From contig BRXU01000012.1 in assembly GCA_030267565.1 (NCBI GenBank), forward strand, positions 166,501-230,500: a DNA stretch of 64,000 bases, read 5' to 3'. A program made the translations under genes and the position numbers. The notes beneath the pieces were generated by a model, which was not told the DNA's origin, ran no database searches, and was given only the letters and a program-made list of their open reading frames with translations. The stretch is from Pleodorina starrii (lineage: Eukaryota; Chlorophyta; Chlorophyceae; Chlamydomonadales; Volvocaceae). Shown here in pieces: positions 49,050 through 64,000 of the stretch; within the stretch, counting starts at the first letter, position 1; the number at the start of each line of letters is the position of its first letter.

Positions 49050-51176
49050 GCTTGCGCCAGGTCCCCTTGCGCACGAGAGGAGCTCTGAACACAATTTAGG
49101 CTCCGTATAAAGCTGTAATCATCATGTAAGCGCGCGTTGCAGAAATACTAACAGTAATCAGAGCGGACTGTGATTGCTGTAATGAGAAACGATAAATAAA
49201 CGGCCTGTAACATCCAGGCATCCCCTTTACATATATACTGCTCACTTATGTGTCGAAGTTAGGCCCGAGCTCAGACGGTTGAGACCTGTGGAGGACTTGT
49301 GAGTCAATGCAATTGCCGTACATACATTACTACAAGCGAAACCAGCGTGAAGGAGAGAAGGACAACCCCTCATGCCCTCAACAATGTCCCATAGTTCTTC
49401 ATGCAAACCCAAGATCAGAGACCGTATGGAAAACAGCGCAAGCGCAGGCACATATTTAGCCCAGGCTACAGGCTACATGACGCTCCAAGGACCGCTCCCT
49501 GCATCCCGCGTCCCTAACTACACAAAGGGCACTCACAAACTAAAAGGCCAAGGAGGCGTAATAACCTCCGTCAAGTCTTGTCGTCTGCTTCGTCATGCTT
49601 CCCTCCCTGTCCCTGTGCAATCGTACACAACGCACGGTTGCCGTACCATTCTTTCCTCTTGACCGAGCCTGCCCCGCACAGGCCCTGAGACCTGTGCCGT
49701 CGCCGTCAGTCTGATCGCTGAGACCCCACGCCAACATCCATCCTTGCACATTCAACCGCTCCTTCGGTACGGAGCCCACTGTCAAGACATCAAGGACAAT
49801 ATGGGGGACACCCCGCCGGCCCGGGATCTGAGATGGATGGAGCCGCGTTGCTGCCCCGCCTGATCGACTGGGGCCGTGGCGCCGAAGGTTGTGAACGTGG
49901 GAAAACGGCCAATCCACCAGGGCATGCTCCACCGTCGGTGGTTTCGGATCCCGTCCTCTGATGGAGCGTGCGCGTGTACGTACGTCTGACCTCAGATGCG
50001 TGTTTCGCAACCGGTGATGCGCTGAGCATAGGAAAGCTGCCCGGTCGCTTGAGCCCGCTTCCCGCGGTTTGGGGCTTCCCTCGGCCGCAGCAATGTCAGG
50101 TGCGATATGTGTATGCACCCGTGCGTGATCCATTCGGGTGGTCCCTTCACGGCAAAACGATCCACAGGCTGTTGAGCACTCCTAGGGGCTGCCCTCGCAA
50201 GCTGTCATAGCGTCCTCTCCGAGGCCCTAAAACCTCATGTACACGGCGGGGAAAGTACATGCCCGAGTTTGGGCGCTGTTGGTGGGTGTGCGCGGGTCTG
50301 CGTCACGACCCTCTGGTTCCAGTCCTTCCAGATGCCTGGTGTCTGGAACGCGCCCCCCTCCCCACGTGTGGGGTTATCCACGTGTAGGCCCGTGTGTGTG
50401 GGTGTGTTTGGGGGGGGGCCTGGGGGAGATTCGCCCGGTCTCCGGTCCTGCCGCAGCTCGCCGTAGCAGCAGCTAGGGGGGAGGGGCCCCCCGCGCGCGC
50501 GCGCCCAAGTCGCGGGGTCCCCAGCTCCCCGCCTGCCCTCCAGGACCCCCAGCCCGGAAAACACCATCCCCGAAAAACATAAAAATCCCCGAACACAACA
50601 CCCCAAAACAATGGCGCCGCCTTCTCCCAAAAAGAACCGAAAAGGAAATCCGGCGAAATCGCGTCTGTAGTCGACCCAATGCTGCAGTCGATGGATGATC
50701 CAATGGCCGATGCACACACCTCCCCAAAGAGAGAGGCAGCAGGCGAGAGGAAACTCGATTCGCAGCAGCCGTTATCCGGCGGCGTGCCATCGCTCGCCCC
50801 GCAACGAGGGCCCGCCGCCGCCACCAAAGGGCGGCCCGCCCCAATCGCAGCAGCCCACACCCTTGTCCAGCTGTACAGCATCAGCAGTACGGCACCACGA
50901 AATAAAAATTGACCATACAGAAAAGAATTATGCGCCGGCTTCTGTTCTTTCCCTTCCGGGTGGCAAGCAATTGAAGTTCGCATCGCAATGTCCATGACGT
51001 ACCCCTCCTCGCGTATTTTCCTTCCTGGCGCGGCATCCTCGCCTGTACCGGTATTAACGTATTATACACCGTTAAGTGCGCGCGACGGTTTTTCGACGCT
51101 GCATTTTCAGACAACCTTACTCCTGACTCGACTCTACCTATTTTTACTCATCACTCCAAAGTCTCATTACTCCAAC

Positions 51177-51181
51177 TTACA
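51177..51181 (-). terminator. Possible polyadenylation signal TGTAA for pump copy 2
   Basis: TTACA on the plus strand, about 900 nt past the stop codon at 52077-52079. The spacing is similar to the candidate for copy 1. The match is short and could be chance. Confidence 0.28.
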
Positions 51182-51869
51182 TCTCTCATGGCAGCTTGCC
51201 CTCCCCGGCCTCGCCCTTCCCGGCCTCCTCCATCTTCACTGTCTCACACTGTGACTCGCGTATGTGTGTGCGTGCGTGCGTGTTGTGTGTGCGTGTGTGA
51301 GCGCATCCCCACCCCTGCACCAGGGCAGCGGAAGCCGCACGCGCGATGCCGACCCCGCCCTTGCGAAACCACGCCCGCCGCCTCTGTCGCCACTGCCGCC
51401 GCCATCCAGCTATGCTCCCCCCCATGCGCATCGTATTTTATTGCGGTGCCACCGATTGCTTGCCCCAATGTGTACGGCAGCACCGGTCAAACCCGGTCAA
51501 CTTATTCATAGACGGCGTCCCTGCCGTAACGCGGTGCGTGCTCGGAGGGCTGCGGAATGTACGGCTTTATTTAGTCGCAACACCAGCAGTACGGCGCTCG
51601 GCTGCGGTGCAGTACAGAGGGAGATCCAGCGGAATTCCGGACCCGCAGTTTGGACGACGACCTATCTCTTTCAAACCCTTGAAAGCCCCACGCACGTTCT
51701 CGCCCATTCCCCCTCCCTCGCGACCTCCCCCCGCGCCTCCATCCTCTCCCCCACTCCTCCTCTCGAAACCCGAACATGGAAACCCTTTTTTCACAACACG
51801 CGCGATTTTGCGTTGCGTGCGTCGGACTGCCTTGCCCGCCATCGACGTCGTCGTTGGCCGTCAGCTTGA

Positions 51870-51930
51870 GCAACATTAGAAACATTTGCAACATCTGCAA
51901 CATCTGCAACATTAGCAACATCAGCAACAT
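51870..51930. repeat. AACATCTGC-type short tandem repeat
   Basis: Six to seven degenerate units such as AACATTAGC, AACATCTGC and AACATCAGC in the 3' flank of pump copy 2. Confidence 0.75.
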
Positions 51931-52076
51931 ACCTCGTCGTCTCTCCTTTCAGCTTGGCCTGCCCTGCCCTGCCTCGCGCGCCTCCACGCTTAAACTCTCT
52001 CCAAAAGACGCGGGCTTGTCCAATCGAGGAAACTCTCGTCCACAGTAACCAACTGAGTGTCGTACCAGCGAACTAA

Positions 52077-63984
<11,908 letters not shown>

Positions 63985-64000
63985 CTGCGAGCAGAAGAGT

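Larger units (their letters stand above)
49050..52076. other. Intergenic region between dynein start and pump copy 2, no gene recognised
   Basis: It must contain the dynein-2 promoter (left side) and the 3' UTR of pump copy 2 (right side). No TATA element or known ciliary promoter motif was convincing. It holds a GT-rich run near 50,393-50,415 and 51,258-51,300, and a 9-12 bp AACATCTGC-type repeat at 51,870-51,930. Several open frames of 200 codons or so are GC-driven and lack protein-like composition. Confidence 0.55.

Noticed and set aside
49540..50133. 197-codon minus-strand frame between dynein and pump copy 2
   Set aside because: Composition is not protein-like, no splice context, no recognised motif. 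The 230-codon frame at 50303-50995 was rejected for the same reason.

Overview
This window looks like nuclear DNA of a ciliated green alga, most likely a chlamydomonadalean or volvocine. The coding sequence is GC-rich. There are many short GT-AG introns and a few GC-AG introns. Introns carry telomere-like TTTTAGGG/TTTAGGG tracts. There is an intraflagellar-transport dynein gene and a protein with a thylakoid-lumen-type targeting sequence. Species identity is an inference; no database was consulted.

Layout. (1) <97-12,341 (+): 3' two-thirds of a P-type ATPase of the Na+/K+-ATPase (P2C) alpha type, 16 exons, open at the left edge. One intron holds a complete 5,645-bp hAT transposon (2,521-8,165) with perfect 15-bp terminal inverted repeats and an 8-bp target duplication. 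Another intron holds an array of TGACGTCA palindromes. (2) 12,342-14,454: no gene recognised. (3) 14,455-16,327 (+): six-exon gene for a 243-residue predicted thylakoid-lumen protein of unknown function. (4) 17,394-49,049 (-): complete 62-exon gene for the cytoplasmic dynein-2 heavy chain (DHC1b/DYNC2H1 type), about 4,340 residues. (5) 49,050-52,076: no gene recognised. (6) 52,077->63,984 (-): second copy of the ATPase gene, in inverted orientation, open at the right edge. It covers the phosphorylation site and the M3-M4 region that the left window edge cuts off in copy 1.

The two ATPase genes converge tail-to-tail on either side of the dynein and lumen-protein genes, and form an inverted repeat with arms of about 12 kb. 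Sixteen exons correspond one-to-one with identical lengths and near-identical proteins. Most introns have diverged and carry copy-specific repeats: the hAT element and CRE-like array on the left; an (ATT)104 tract, a 9-bp GGCCCACCG minisatellite in two blocks, a tRNA-like SINE candidate and telomere-like tracts on the right. The right copy also keeps the empty hAT target site, so the transposon arrived after the duplication.

The most unusual biology is in the pumps. Several cation-coordinating residues of animal Na+/K+-ATPase are replaced (N776 to K, Q923 to K, D926 to A, N324 to V). The loop between M7 and M8, where the animal beta subunit docks, is enlarged to about 190 residues with eight cysteines and N-glycosylation sequons. 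Together these suggest a pump with altered stoichiometry and perhaps a built-in replacement for beta.
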